From: Candidatus Nitrosopumilus sp.
Lineage (GTDB): Archaea > Thermoproteota > Nitrososphaeria > Nitrososphaerales > Nitrosopumilaceae
Assembly: GCA_003702525.1 (NCBI GenBank)
Contig: REGJ01000001.1
Location: 56,093 to 120,092, forward strand
Reading direction: 5' to 3'
Length of the DNA: 64,000 nucleotides
Shown here: positions 27,146-36,915 of the stretch, piece by piece
How positions within the stretch are numbered: the stretch's first letter is position 1
Layout: every line of letters starts with the position of its first letter
Made by a program: the position numbers and the translations under genes
The notes under the pieces: generated by a model
The model's input: only the letters and a program-made list of their open reading frames with translations
What the model was told of the DNA's origin: nothing
The model's database searches: none

Positions 27146-28144
27146 TTATTCAATTTTAGAAATTTCATAAATTTTTTGTCTGGCATCGCGAATGGAGACT
27201 TTCTTTTTTACATATCCTTTCTTCAAGAGATGACTTAGAGCCAATCTAACGGTTCTATCAGGTAGTAAGGTTTTGTTTGCCAAGTCTTTCTGAGTTAAAG
27301 CACCTTCATACTCTAAAGTCTTCAACAGTAATTTTGAGCTTGGAGGCATGCTAAGTAATTCTTCTGCCAAATGTACTTTTTTTGCCAATGCAGAGATGGC
27401 AGTAGAGTCTTTTTTTAGACGAATTATCTTTGCAGGAGGAAAGAATTGAGTACACTCAACAGTTTTGTTTACTTTGTATCTATCAAGACCATCTAAAACA
27501 ACTTCACAATGCAGTCTTGCAGATATATCGTCAATCTCAATGGAACTATCATTAGATACAATGATTGGTCTTCTTGTAACATCAAGAGAGTTTACAGATA
27601 TGATTTCAAAGACTGCAGAGTCTTGGAACAATACAGGACCACCAGCAGACATTGAATATGCTGAAGAACCAATAGGAGTTGAAACAATTATTCCATCACT
27701 GTTATCGTGCCATACTTCTTCACCATTAACACGCAAAGTATGCTCCATGAGCATTGCACTACGAGATGAGAACACTGCTACATCATTAAGTACTGGATAG
27801 ACATTTTTTCCATCTATCTTTACACCTAATCGAGGAACCTCTTCAATTGTATACTTTTGTTTTTTTAGAATATTAACATAGGATGCAAATTCCTTTAGAT
27901 CAATTTGTGCCAAGAATCCACTTGTCTCACCTTCACTAATACCAAGGATTGGTAAAGTAGAGTCAAATGTTCTATGAAAATAATTACGAACTCCTTTGTC
28001 TCCACCCAAAACAATAACACAATCAGCAGGTTTGCTCTTTGATTTTGTAATTGTGAATGATTTGATTCCAGCATCATCTAGTATCTTTTTTACAGTTTTA
28101 GCTGCATTGCTAGTGCTACCAGAACCATAGATGCCTATTTGCAT
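27146..28144 (-). CDS. NAD kinase with C-terminal winged-helix domain
   Basis: VLGGDKGVRNYFH, TPIGSSAYSMSAGGP; C-terminal EGALTQKDLANKTLLPDRTVRLALSHLLKKGYVKKK. Confidence 0.85.
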   Translation of the reverse strand: MQIGIYGSGSTSNAAKTVKKILDDAGIKSFTITKSKSKPADCVIVLGGDKGVRNYFHRTFDSTLPILGISEGETSGFLAQIDLKEFASYVNILKKQKYTIEEVPRLGVKIDGKNVYPVLNDVAVFSSRSAMLMEHTLRVNGEEVWHDNSDGIIVSTPIGSSAYSMSAGGPVLFQDSAVFEIISVNSLDVTRRPIIVSNDSSIEIDDISARLHCEVVLDGLDRYKVNKTVECTQFFPPAKIIRLKKDSTAISALAKKVHLAEELLSMPPSSKLLLKTLEYEGALTQKDLANKTLLPDRTVRLALSHLLKKGYVKKKVSIRDARQKIYEISKIE

Positions 28145-28186
28145 AGAGTAAACATTTGAAATGCTTCAATAAAAGAATAATGTAGC

Positions 28187-29056
28187 CTACAAGTCTCGAA
28201 ACTTTACTAGATTGTAAAAGTAAGAGGCATTGTTTTGGATTGCTCCTTTACGTGGGATTTTTTGTAACCCAACATCTTTTGAATCAAGTGCAGCCTGAGC
28301 AGCACCTCCAGCAAAGCACAATGCCCAAAGATAGTCTTTCTCTTTTAGCATAGTACAACAAAATGCAGCACAGAAAATATCTCCAATTCCAGTGGTATCG
28401 TGAATTTCTTTGTTTGGTAAAGTAATAGAGTAAACTTTGTCTTTTACTAACAGGGAAACTTCAGTTTTGTTTGTTAATAGTACATATTCCACTCCTTTTT
28501 TCTGTAATGCAACCATCATCTCATCATGAGTTCCACTGACTAGTTGTTGTGATTCTTCAGGATTTACTTTGATTGCACTTACACCAGACAAATCAATGTC
28601 ATTTTTTTCCAGGAAAACATTATTCTCTGAATCTTTCTCTCTAAGAAACCCTTGAGGATCTACAAACAAAAAGTTTGAGTCATTTTTAATTTGTTTTAGT
28701 GTTTCATTTGTAATCTCGTGATAAATTGGGCTAACAAGATGGCCATCTGCTTTTGTATTAGAATATTCAATTGGGTCACACTGATTTTTAAGTTTCAGAG
28801 TTCTATCAGCACCAGTAATTGATATTGCAAATTTTGTGGTATTTTTGGCAGATTCAGCATTTATCAAATTGATTTTTTTATCAGAGAGATATTGTTTTGG
28901 AAAATCATTTCCAAACTTTGTATACAAGTCAACATCGAATTTTAATTCTCTTGCAGTTAATCCACAATAACATGCAGATCCACCAATCTGCTCATAGTTT
29001 TTCTCACCGATAGATATGGTATCAATAGCACAATGAGCAAAAACGGCTAATTTCAT
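28187..29056 (-). CDS. PfkB-family carbohydrate kinase
   Basis: GGSACYCGL, DTTGIGDIFCAAF. Confidence 0.85.
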   Translation of the reverse strand: MKLAVFAHCAIDTISIGEKNYEQIGGSACYCGLTARELKFDVDLYTKFGNDFPKQYLSDKKINLINAESAKNTTKFAISITGADRTLKLKNQCDPIEYSNTKADGHLVSPIYHEITNETLKQIKNDSNFLFVDPQGFLREKDSENNVFLEKNDIDLSGVSAIKVNPEESQQLVSGTHDEMMVALQKKGVEYVLLTNKTEVSLLVKDKVYSITLPNKEIHDTTGIGDIFCAAFCCTMLKEKDYLWALCFAGGAAQAALDSKDVGLQKIPRKGAIQNNASYFYNLVKFRDL

Positions 29057-29082
29057 TTCTCTTGATTCAATCTAGTATAGAT

Positions 29083-29190
29083 TTAGTTTTTTGCATTGTT
29101 TTTATCAAAACATGTTTTGCAGAGAATCTCTCCTTTTAGCATGAACAATTCAACTCCAGAAGTATAACAGCTGTGACAAAGACCCCGCAT
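29083..29190 (-). CDS. 35-aa zinc-ribbon microprotein MRGLCHSCYTSGVELFMLKGEILCKTCFDKNNAKN
   Basis: Read by hand; two CxxC pairs. Confidence 0.6.
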   Translation of the reverse strand: MRGLCHSCYTSGVELFMLKGEILCKTCFDKNNAKN

Positions 29191-29318
29191 ATTCTCTAAA
29201 TGGAATTAGACGATCTAGAATTAAAACATGAAGTATTTTTGGTTCATTTTTAGGCATAAATCCAACAGAATTTCAGAAATGGCCACAAGAATATAAGTAG
29301 GTAAATCAGTTCACAGTC

Positions 29319-29606
29319 ATGCCACTTAAGCGTGCAAGTAGAGGTCGTACAAAAGGAGGAAAAGGATCTTCAGGTGTTGTACAATGTACAAACTGTGGAC
29401 AAACCGTTCCAAAAGACAAGGCAAAAAAAGTCACATCTAGACTAAACCTAGTTGAACACACATTGGCCAAAGAACTACGTGCACAAGGAGCATACATTGC
29501 ATCACCCACAGTTCTCAAATGGTACTGTATTTCATGTGCAATTCACTTTAAGATTCTAAAAATTAGATCTGCAGACAATAGAAGAAAACGTGGAAAACTA
29601 CGATAG
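29319..29606 (+). CDS. rps26e: 30S ribosomal protein S26e
   Basis: RTKGGKGSSGVVQCTNCGQTVPKDKA, YCISCAIHFKILKIRS. Confidence 0.92.
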   Translation: MPLKRASRGRTKGGKGSSGVVQCTNCGQTVPKDKAKKVTSRLNLVEHTLAKELRAQGAYIASPTVLKWYCISCAIHFKILKIRSADNRRKRGKLR

Positions 29607-29608
29607 TC

Positions 29609-30181
29609 TTATTCTTTAATGTTTTTTGCAGTAACAATCATTCTTTGAATTAGAGTTATTGCCGCAATTATCACTACAATGATTACTGCAATCTCCATGA
29701 ATCCAATGATTCCAATAATTGCAATTACTAGTAATCGTTCTGCGCGCTCACCAATTCCTACACCTTGTAATTTTACATTTATTGCATCAGACTTTGCTCT
29801 AGCATAACTTACCAATAGTGAGAGAGTAATTGCAAGGAGTACCAAATATGGTTCAGCATATCCGCCAACTAGAATTCCTAAAAATATTGCAGTCTCTGCA
29901 ATTTTATCAAACATAGAATCAAGATACGAGCCCTTTTGAGATGTTTTGCCAGTGACACGTGCAACTTGACCATCCACCATATCAAAGAATCCTGAAACAA
30001 GTAACAAGATACCACCAATGATTAATCCAAATTCAATTCCCAGTCCATACACTATTGCAGATAGAAATGCAACACCTAAACCAACCGCAGTCCAGAAATT
30101 AGGAGACAGTCCTGTAGATGCAAATCCTTTACCAATCTTTTCAAGTGTAGGTTTGAGTGTATCTCGGAGATTGTTTAGCAC
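29609..30181 (-). CDS. CDP-alcohol phosphatidyltransferase family protein
   Basis: DMVDGQVARVTGKTSQKGSYLDSMFDK motif. Confidence 0.88.
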   Translation of the reverse strand: MLNNLRDTLKPTLEKIGKGFASTGLSPNFWTAVGLGVAFLSAIVYGLGIEFGLIIGGILLLVSGFFDMVDGQVARVTGKTSQKGSYLDSMFDKIAETAIFLGILVGGYAEPYLVLLAITLSLLVSYARAKSDAINVKLQGVGIGERAERLLVIAIIGIIGFMEIAVIIVVIIAAITLIQRMIVTAKNIKE

Positions 30182-30258
30182 GTGATAACCCCAACAGTAC
30201 TAGCTAATAAAGTGAGTAGGAGTAAAAACTAGGCAAATCATGGTCAATTTTTTGAAAT

Positions 30259-31134
30259 TTATTGATTTTGAGATAGATTAATTGCAATGAGTGTCGACAT
30301 TATCTTTGCTGCAAGAGATGCAGTTGCACCATTATCGTGATAGGGGTTTAACTCAACAATATCAGCACCAATTACTTTGGTTTCTTGAAGAGAGTAAATC
30401 ATATCAAATAATTCTCTAGATGTTATTCCAACTGCTTCAGGGTTTCCAACACCTGGAGCATATGCAGGATCAAGTACATCAAGATCAAAACTAGAATACA
30501 TTGTATCAAAAGTTGAAACATGATCTTTGAGTAACTGAGGACCTTTTCCATCACGAATCTCTTTATCAGTAATGGTCTTGATTTTGTGTTCAGTTAGAAA
30601 TTCTAATTCTTCATTAACAAATGCGCGGGCTCCAATATGTAGAATGTTTTCAGCGCCTCTCTCCTCAACAACACGTCTAAGATAAGATGCATGGCTTAGT
30701 TTAATGTCAGCAAACTCATCTCTCAAGTCATAGTGTGCATCAAAGACGACATAACCAGTATCTTTTGGAAAACTAGTGTATGTTCCATATGTTATGGAAT
30801 GCTCTCCACCTAAGATAAAGAGTTGTCTTTGTTTTGCAACAAGTTCAGTTGTAACTTTTTTTACCATATCAATCATTTCAGAGGCTACAACAGTATGTCG
30901 AGTGTTTCCCAAATCCTCAATGTTTACAGTCTCTAAATCTACAGAAAGTTCAGGATGAAAAATCTCAATGTTGTTAAATGAATCTCTAATTGCATCAGGA
31001 CCAAATCTGCAACCAGGTTTGTAAGAGTGAGTTGCATCAAAAGGAATTCCAAATACAGTTGCAACAGGTTCAGAGTCATCATCTGATGCAGTGATCATTG
31101 GGTTTTTGTTCATGTATAAATCAAGAAAACTCAT
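30259..31134 (-). CDS. speB: Agmatinase/arginase-family ureohydrolase
   Basis: GGEHSIT, FDAHYDLR, SFDLDVLDPAYAPG. Confidence 0.88.
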   Translation of the reverse strand: MSFLDLYMNKNPMITASDDDSEPVATVFGIPFDATHSYKPGCRFGPDAIRDSFNNIEIFHPELSVDLETVNIEDLGNTRHTVVASEMIDMVKKVTTELVAKQRQLFILGGEHSITYGTYTSFPKDTGYVVFDAHYDLRDEFADIKLSHASYLRRVVEERGAENILHIGARAFVNEELEFLTEHKIKTITDKEIRDGKGPQLLKDHVSTFDTMYSSFDLDVLDPAYAPGVGNPEAVGITSRELFDMIYSLQETKVIGADIVELNPYHDNGATASLAAKIMSTLIAINLSQNQ

Positions 31135-31137
31135 AAT

Positions 31138-33006
31138 CTACACCATTAGTTGTGGTCTCTTTGAGAGATGCTTTGATTGATTTAATCCAGTAAATGGCTT
31201 ACCTGAAGTTTGCTCGTCAATTTCCTTCATGAAATCATCAAATGATACTTCACGTACATCTCCGGTCTGTCTGTCACGAATACTTAGATTCTCAGAACCT
31301 GCTTCTTTTTCTCCAATTACCAAAATGTATTGAATCCATTCTTTTTCTGCTTCACGAATTCTCTTACCAATGCTTTCGTTTCTGTCATCAACATCAACAC
31401 GAATATTTTGTGCAGAAATTTTATCACACAGATTGTTACAATAATCATAAAATTCTTCTTTTAGGGGAATGATTCGGACTTGTGTTGGTGCAAGCCATAA
31501 TGGAAGTTGTGGTTTTGTTCCTTTCTTAGAATCAGCAGCTGCCTTTTCTAATAATGCATAGATTATTCTCTCAATTGCTCCACTTGGGGAGTTGTGCAGA
31601 ATAATTGGATGTTGTGCAGTGTTGTTCTCATCAATAAATTCAATTCCATAACGATTACCATTTTCAACATCAATTTGATCAGTAGATAATGCAGATGCTT
31701 TTCCCAAGTTATCAATAAAGTTGAATTCCCATTTTAGAACAAAGTAAAAGAACTTCTCTTTCCACATTTCAACTAAAACAGGTCTACCATGTTTTTTAAC
31801 TAGTTCTTCAATAGAAGATTTATTTTCATTGTAAAAGTCCTCAGTGAATCTAATTGCCATGTCATAGTCTGATTCATTAATTCCTAGTTCTTTTAGGACA
31901 CTTTGAGATAAATCAAATCTGACTTTGATTTCATCTACTGCTTGTGGAATGTCTTTACAGAATGCATGACAATCAGGCATTGTAAAGGCACGAAGGCGTC
32001 TTAGGCCAACTAGTTCTCCAGATTGCTCACGTCTAAAGCTGTATCTAGTAAGTTCATAGAGTTTGTATGGTAAATTCTTGTAAGACATTTGAAAGTGATT
32101 TGCCATAAGGAATTGTCCAAAGCAGGCTGCAAATCTCAAAAAGAGTTTCTTTCCTTCTGAATCAATATTGTATTGTCTTGCAGGAAATCGATTAAAGTAA
32201 CTGACCATGCTTGGATGCTCTGAATCATACATGATTGGAGTTTCAACTTCGTAACCCCCATACTCTTTTACTCTGTCAGTAACATATCTCTCAATTAGAG
32301 ATTTGATTAATCGGCCATTTGGAAAGAATCTCATATTTCCTGAATCAGATGCAGGTTCATAATCTGCAATTCCAAGTTTTTTCATTAGTGCGACATGGGG
32401 TGGAGGTTCATCTACTTGACGTTGTTTTGCAGATTCGTATTTTGCTAAAACTTCTAATTTTTTATAATTTGAAAAATCAAAGTCACCAATGTTAGTCATT
32501 GTTCCATCAGGGGACATTATCTTCCAGTAAGAACGAATAGTTGATTCTCCTTTTAGTGCGTCAGATGTATCGTCTTCATCATCTTTTGCAATAGCAGAAT
32601 CTTTTGTAACTACTTTGGAGCTCTCAGCTAATGGATGTCCTTTGACTTGTACTTTGTAAGACTTTGTCCAACCAAAAGGAGAATGAGATACTTCAAGATC
32701 TGATGCTTCAGATTCCATCTCTAGTAACAAAGACATTGCAGTAGAAGGTTTTGCAAGGTTTGAGCTAAGATGAGCATAAGGATATAACAATAATTTTTTG
32801 GATCCAATTTTTTCCATTGAGTTTTTTATTTGAGATATAGCGTTTTTTGCAACAGATGAGTCATCTCCATCTTCAATTGCAACAAATGCAACTACAATCT
32901 CCTCTAGTCTCTGAGTTTGAGGATTTTCAATATCCTCAGCTGATCTGATCTCTTTTTTTGTAGGAGTATACTCTATACTATCGCAGTGTAATTGCAATAT
33001 TCGCAT
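31138..33006 (-). CDS. thrS: Threonyl-tRNA synthetase, archaeal type
   Basis: Class II motifs; TRYSFRREQSGELVGLRRLRAFTMPDCHAFC. Confidence 0.92.
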   Translation of the reverse strand: MRILQLHCDSIEYTPTKKEIRSAEDIENPQTQRLEEIVVAFVAIEDGDDSSVAKNAISQIKNSMEKIGSKKLLLYPYAHLSSNLAKPSTAMSLLLEMESEASDLEVSHSPFGWTKSYKVQVKGHPLAESSKVVTKDSAIAKDDEDDTSDALKGESTIRSYWKIMSPDGTMTNIGDFDFSNYKKLEVLAKYESAKQRQVDEPPPHVALMKKLGIADYEPASDSGNMRFFPNGRLIKSLIERYVTDRVKEYGGYEVETPIMYDSEHPSMVSYFNRFPARQYNIDSEGKKLFLRFAACFGQFLMANHFQMSYKNLPYKLYELTRYSFRREQSGELVGLRRLRAFTMPDCHAFCKDIPQAVDEIKVRFDLSQSVLKELGINESDYDMAIRFTEDFYNENKSSIEELVKKHGRPVLVEMWKEKFFYFVLKWEFNFIDNLGKASALSTDQIDVENGNRYGIEFIDENNTAQHPIILHNSPSGAIERIIYALLEKAAADSKKGTKPQLPLWLAPTQVRIIPLKEEFYDYCNNLCDKISAQNIRVDVDDRNESIGKRIREAEKEWIQYILVIGEKEAGSENLSIRDRQTGDVREVSFDDFMKEIDEQTSGKPFTGLNQSKHLSKRPQLMV

Positions 33007-33062
33007 AATTTCAAACAGAAAAGATAATTGAAATAAGTGTTTGCTGAAACAAAGAATTTGTT

Positions 33063-33398
33063 TTAGGATGTTTTGCCACGTAGAGAAATTACTGAGCGTA
33101 AAATCAAGCCAGAGATCCCCAAATTAGATGTGAGAAATTCCGATGCTCGTTTCAATGAATCTTCCCCCCTATACCCTTCATCATAAACCATCTCTACTGT
33201 TCCCTTGTCAGTTTCAACAAATGATGTAATTAGTGAGTAATCTCCAAGTTTTTTATCAGATTTTTCTAAATAGAGACGAAGTTCTACTTTGGAAACTTTG
33301 AATTCGTCTTGAACAAAACTACCCGCAGAAAATAAAATCATAGTCTCATCAGGAGTTCTATTTACTCTGTGAGGATCATGTAAATCAACTATATCCAT
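33063..33398 (-). CDS. Hypothetical protein
   Basis: ORF track. Confidence 0.65.
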   Translation of the reverse strand: MDIVDLHDPHRVNRTPDETMILFSAGSFVQDEFKVSKVELRLYLEKSDKKLGDYSLITSFVETDKGTVEMVYDEGYRGEDSLKRASEFLTSNLGISGLILRSVISLRGKTS

Positions 33399-33476
33399 CT
33401 AATGTTATTTTCAATCATTCCTAATTAAGTAATATTTTCCACAAGTATTATTTACAGCAGAAATAGTTTTTCGAGT

Positions 33477-34568
33477 GTGGACCCACACAAATTTCATGGT
33501 AAAGATATTCCTCACATCAAACTAGATCCTAAAATGACCATAGAAGATTTGGTTAATGTCTTTGCAAGTTCTGGATTTAACGGCAGACAACTAGGTGAAG
33601 CTGCAAAACTCTATGCAAAAATGATCAAAGAGAATGCAACAATATGTCTTACAGTTTCAGGCGCAATGACACCAGTAGGTTTTGGCGGAATTATCAAAAC
33701 ATTAATCGAAAGAGGATTTGTAGATTGGATAATAACTACAGGTGCAAATGTATATCATGAAGATCACTTTGCATGGGGATTGCCAGTAAAGCAAGGTAGT
33801 TTCAATGTAGATGATATGAAGTTATATGAAAATGAAATTGTCAGAATCAGAGATGTTTATATTAAATTCTATGAAACATTAGAAGCTGAAGACCAAGTAA
33901 TTCAAAAAATGTTTGAAGATGAATTTACTGACAAGCCATTTACTACTGCAGAATTTTGTAATTTGATGGGAAAAATTAGTAAAGAAAAGTCAAAACATCC
34001 AGAGAAAAGTTTCATCACAACTGCGTACGAATATGACGTTCCAGTATACATTTCAACTATGAAAGACTCTTCACTTGCATTAAATCTTGCAATCCATAGA
34101 CTACAAGACAAGACATACAGTTTAGATTTTGTAAGAGAGATTATTGAGCAAGCAGCAATTCTTTATGATTCTAAAAAATCAGGAATTTTGGAATTAGGAG
34201 GAGGGGTTCCAAAGAATACAGCTCAGCAAACAGGTCCATTACTAGACCAAATTCTAAGAAGAGATGACGGAGGACAAGATTATGTCATACAAATCACGGA
34301 TGCAAGACCAGATACAGGTGGATTATCAGGAGCTACACTACAAGAAGGAAAAAGTTGGGGCAAAGTCCAAGATGCGCACCATGGAATGGTTACAGTATAT
34401 GCAGATGCAACAATTGCATTCCCAATTCTTGCATTGTATGTTCTAAGTAATCAAAAAACAAGAAAACCAAAAAGACTCTACAAAAAATTGGACAAAATGT
34501 ATGATAAACTAAGTAAAGATTATTTCAAAAATCCAGCAAACAAGAGAAAAACTAAGAAGAAAAACTAA
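33477..34568 (+). CDS. dys: Deoxyhypusine synthase
   Basis: LTVSGAMTPVG, TTGANVYHED, LGGGVPKN, SGATLQEGKSWGK. Confidence 0.93.
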   Translation: MDPHKFHGKDIPHIKLDPKMTIEDLVNVFASSGFNGRQLGEAAKLYAKMIKENATICLTVSGAMTPVGFGGIIKTLIERGFVDWIITTGANVYHEDHFAWGLPVKQGSFNVDDMKLYENEIVRIRDVYIKFYETLEAEDQVIQKMFEDEFTDKPFTTAEFCNLMGKISKEKSKHPEKSFITTAYEYDVPVYISTMKDSSLALNLAIHRLQDKTYSLDFVREIIEQAAILYDSKKSGILELGGGVPKNTAQQTGPLLDQILRRDDGGQDYVIQITDARPDTGGLSGATLQEGKSWGKVQDAHHGMVTVYADATIAFPILALYVLSNQKTRKPKRLYKKLDKMYDKLSKDYFKNPANKRKTKKKN

Positions 34569-34777
34569 AACCTATCAAATCTTGCCCGCTCTAGTTCGCG
34601 GTCATCTTTAGATTCCTTTTTGTATTCTTTGTAATGTTCTTTGCAAAGAACAGTTTTTTTACCTGCAGAATTTACTCGCAAGCCAGCGTTTTCAACTTTG
34701 GTAGTATTTAGTGAACGTGCACCATCATTGTCACATCCATCAACATTACATTTTGCGCCTTTGGATACTACACCCAT
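34565..34777 (-). CDS. Small zinc-binding hypothetical protein
   Basis: CNVDGCDN...CKEHY. Confidence 0.65.
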   Translation of the reverse strand: MGVVSKGAKCNVDGCDNDGARSLNTTKVENAGLRVNSAGKKTVLCKEHYKEYKKESKDDRELERARFDRF

Positions 34778-34820
34778 ATCATATCTAATCCAAGATGTTA
34801 TTTATAGTTGAGATTCAAAA

Positions 34821-35186
34821 ATGTCTCAAACCATAGGTTCATCGTTTATAAGAGGAATATTTTTTTCTCAGTTTATGGGTGGAGCAAAAAAACCAACTGC
34901 TGCAAAGAAAGATGGATCATCTAGTCCAAAAGACTCTAAGAAAAGTAAGAAGGACAAAGGTGAAGGTGGTCCAAAGAAAGCAGAGATCACAGTAATGGTT
35001 AATGAGCAACAAGCATTAAAGATCATCCAAAACGCCAAAGTAATTACAGTTCAAGACATGGCAAGACAAACCGGTGTAAAAATTTCTGCAGCAAACAAAT
35101 TCTTAAGAGAATCAGCAGAGAAAGGAATTGTCAAAAAAGTTGGCGGTTATTCAGGACACCACTTGTATCAAGCAGTTTCTTCATAG
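34821..35186 (+). CDS. rps25e: 30S ribosomal protein S25e (start may be internal, ~34875)
   Basis: ITVQDMARQTGVKISAANKFLRESAEKGIVKKVGGYSGHHLY. Confidence 0.88.
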   Translation: MSQTIGSSFIRGIFFSQFMGGAKKPTAAKKDGSSSPKDSKKSKKDKGEGGPKKAEITVMVNEQQALKIIQNAKVITVQDMARQTGVKISAANKFLRESAEKGIVKKVGGYSGHHLYQAVSS

Positions 35187-35713
35187 ATACACAATACATC
35201 TCCAGATTTAACATCCTTTAACGCATCAATATTATCAGATAATTTTCCAATAGGCGTCATTGTTTTTGCAGATGCAACATCATTTGTGAAAAAACAAAAA
35301 CTACCAGATGAAGGTAAAAATGCAACATCACCTTTTTTGAATTCAGATCTTGCTCGTTCTATACCAGAATCAACAGAAGTTTCAAAATAAACAACACTTT
35401 TTCCCAAAAGATGTGCATGGCCTTCTAATGGCAATGATCTCATAATTGTTCCAACAGTTCTTGGAGACAGATGGCGTTTAAGATCACATGAAATTTTTGC
35501 CTTACCTCTAATTTCCAAAATCAGTTGTTTTCTAGATACAGATGAGGTGCTCAATTTGTAGTTTAAAATGATTAGATTATATAACGTTTTAAGAAAAACT
35601 CGGTACTTGTCTGATGCCGATAATACTGAAGGAGTAGCAGTTGCCGAAGAAGAAATTCCTTCAACTGAAGAGGTTGCAGAGCCAGAAGTGGAAACCAATG
35701 CAGGACTCAACAA
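35168..35713 (-). CDS. Cyclophilin-like fold protein (DUF369-like); N-terminal start uncertain, overlaps rpoK in track
   Basis: GDVAFLPSSGSFCFFTND...MTPIGKLSDNIDALKDVKSGDVLCIY. Confidence 0.65.
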   Translation of the reverse strand: MLSPALVSTSGSATSSVEGISSSATATPSVLSASDKYRVFLKTLYNLIILNYKLSTSSVSRKQLILEIRGKAKISCDLKRHLSPRTVGTIMRSLPLEGHAHLLGKSVVYFETSVDSGIERARSEFKKGDVAFLPSSGSFCFFTNDVASAKTMTPIGKLSDNIDALKDVKSGDVLCIYEETA

Positions 35714-36116
35714 AGCACTTGATACTTATCGAAAACTAATTGAGAAAAAAGTTGATGCAGAACCATTAACTGAAAAAGAACAAGATGACCTTGAAAAGAA
35801 AATCAAGGAAATTGAAAGTAGGGAAATTGTTGAAACTATTGAAGAACATGACCCAGTAGAGATCCCTTGTGAAAAAAACAAGATTACAATTGGCCCACCA
35901 ACACTAACTAGATTTGAAAAAGCAAGAATTATGGGTGCAAGAGCATTGCAATTGTCTCTAGGAGCACCACCATTTATCCCAATTCCAAAAACTGCAAGAA
36001 TATCATTAGATATCTCAATGGAAGAGTTAGAACAAAGAGTGATCCCAATCACGATTAGAAGAGTTCTTCCAAATGGAGATTATCAGAATATTCCTATCGA
36101 CTATTTCGAAAAATGA
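35607..36116 (+). CDS. rpoK: RNA polymerase subunit K/Rpo6 with N-terminal extension (TTG start proposed; track start 35568)
   Basis: PTLTRFEKARIMGARALQLSLGAPPFI; TATA-like ATTATATAAC ~24-33 nt upstream of TTG 35607. Confidence 0.88.
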   Translation: MSDADNTEGVAVAEEEIPSTEEVAEPEVETNAGLNKALDTYRKLIEKKVDAEPLTEKEQDDLEKKIKEIESREIVETIEEHDPVEIPCEKNKITIGPPTLTRFEKARIMGARALQLSLGAPPFIPIPKTARISLDISMEELEQRVIPITIRRVLPNGDYQNIPIDYFEK

Positions 36117-36167
36117 ATCATTGGTCGATAAAACTTAAAAGAAGACAAAATTGCTGATTGTTGAATA

Positions 36168-36482
36168 ATGCTCATGGACGAGACACGTGAACCGCATGGT
36201 CAAGAGCAGACCGAAAAGTCTGATGGAACTATAGTGTATATTGGAAATGATCCCGTAATGCAATCTGCATTAGATGTATTATCAACACTAGGAAATACTA
36301 AAAAAGTCACAATCAAATCAAAGGGAAACTCTATTCCAAATGCAGTGGCAGTTGCAAATATCATTACAGAAAAGATGTTAAACGGAAATTCCAAAGTAGA
36401 AAAAATTACTCTAGATACTGATGCAGCTGCAGGCATTGGAAGAATGACATCAACTATAGAAATTATTCTAGTTAAAATTTAG
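36168..36482 (+). CDS. albA: Alba family nucleic-acid-binding protein
   Basis: VKIKSKGNSIPNAVAVANI-like core. Confidence 0.88.
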   Translation: MLMDETREPHGQEQTEKSDGTIVYIGNDPVMQSALDVLSTLGNTKKVTIKSKGNSIPNAVAVANIITEKMLNGNSKVEKITLDTDAAAGIGRMTSTIEIILVKI

Positions 36483-36895
36483 TAGACACTACCAGGGCCT
36501 TTTAGAAGCATATTTTCACATTCTTTGCATACTTGTTCATCAATATCAGACTCCAAGTTGTGATGTATCTCACAAATCAACAAACTTGATTTTATGTAGT
36601 TGCACAATCCAATGAACTTTGATAGGCTTGATGGGGTGTATGCCATGTCAGATGAAAGATTCTCACTGAGCTCATCAATCATATCTGCAACTTGTTTTTC
36701 AGCCAAGAGTTTTGCAATCAAAGATGGATCACCTCTTGTACCTCTAATGTAATTACTAACTGCAGCTTGTGTAACTCCAAGCATTTTAGAAATTTCATCT
36801 TCTCTAATGTTGTGATCTTCGGCTAGTTTTTTTGCTAGAATTGCACGTAGCGCAGGGATTAGAGTTTTAGATTCAATTTCAGCAGGAAGTAGCAT
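36479..36895 (-). CDS. HTH transcriptional regulator
   Basis: REDEISKMLGVTQAAVSNYIRG; C-terminal Cys motif. Confidence 0.8.
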   Translation of the reverse strand: MLLPAEIESKTLIPALRAILAKKLAEDHNIREDEISKMLGVTQAAVSNYIRGTRGDPSLIAKLLAEKQVADMIDELSENLSSDMAYTPSSLSKFIGLCNYIKSSLLICEIHHNLESDIDEQVCKECENMLLKGPGSVY

Positions 36896-36915
36896 TAACT
36901 CAGGGGTGTTGGATA

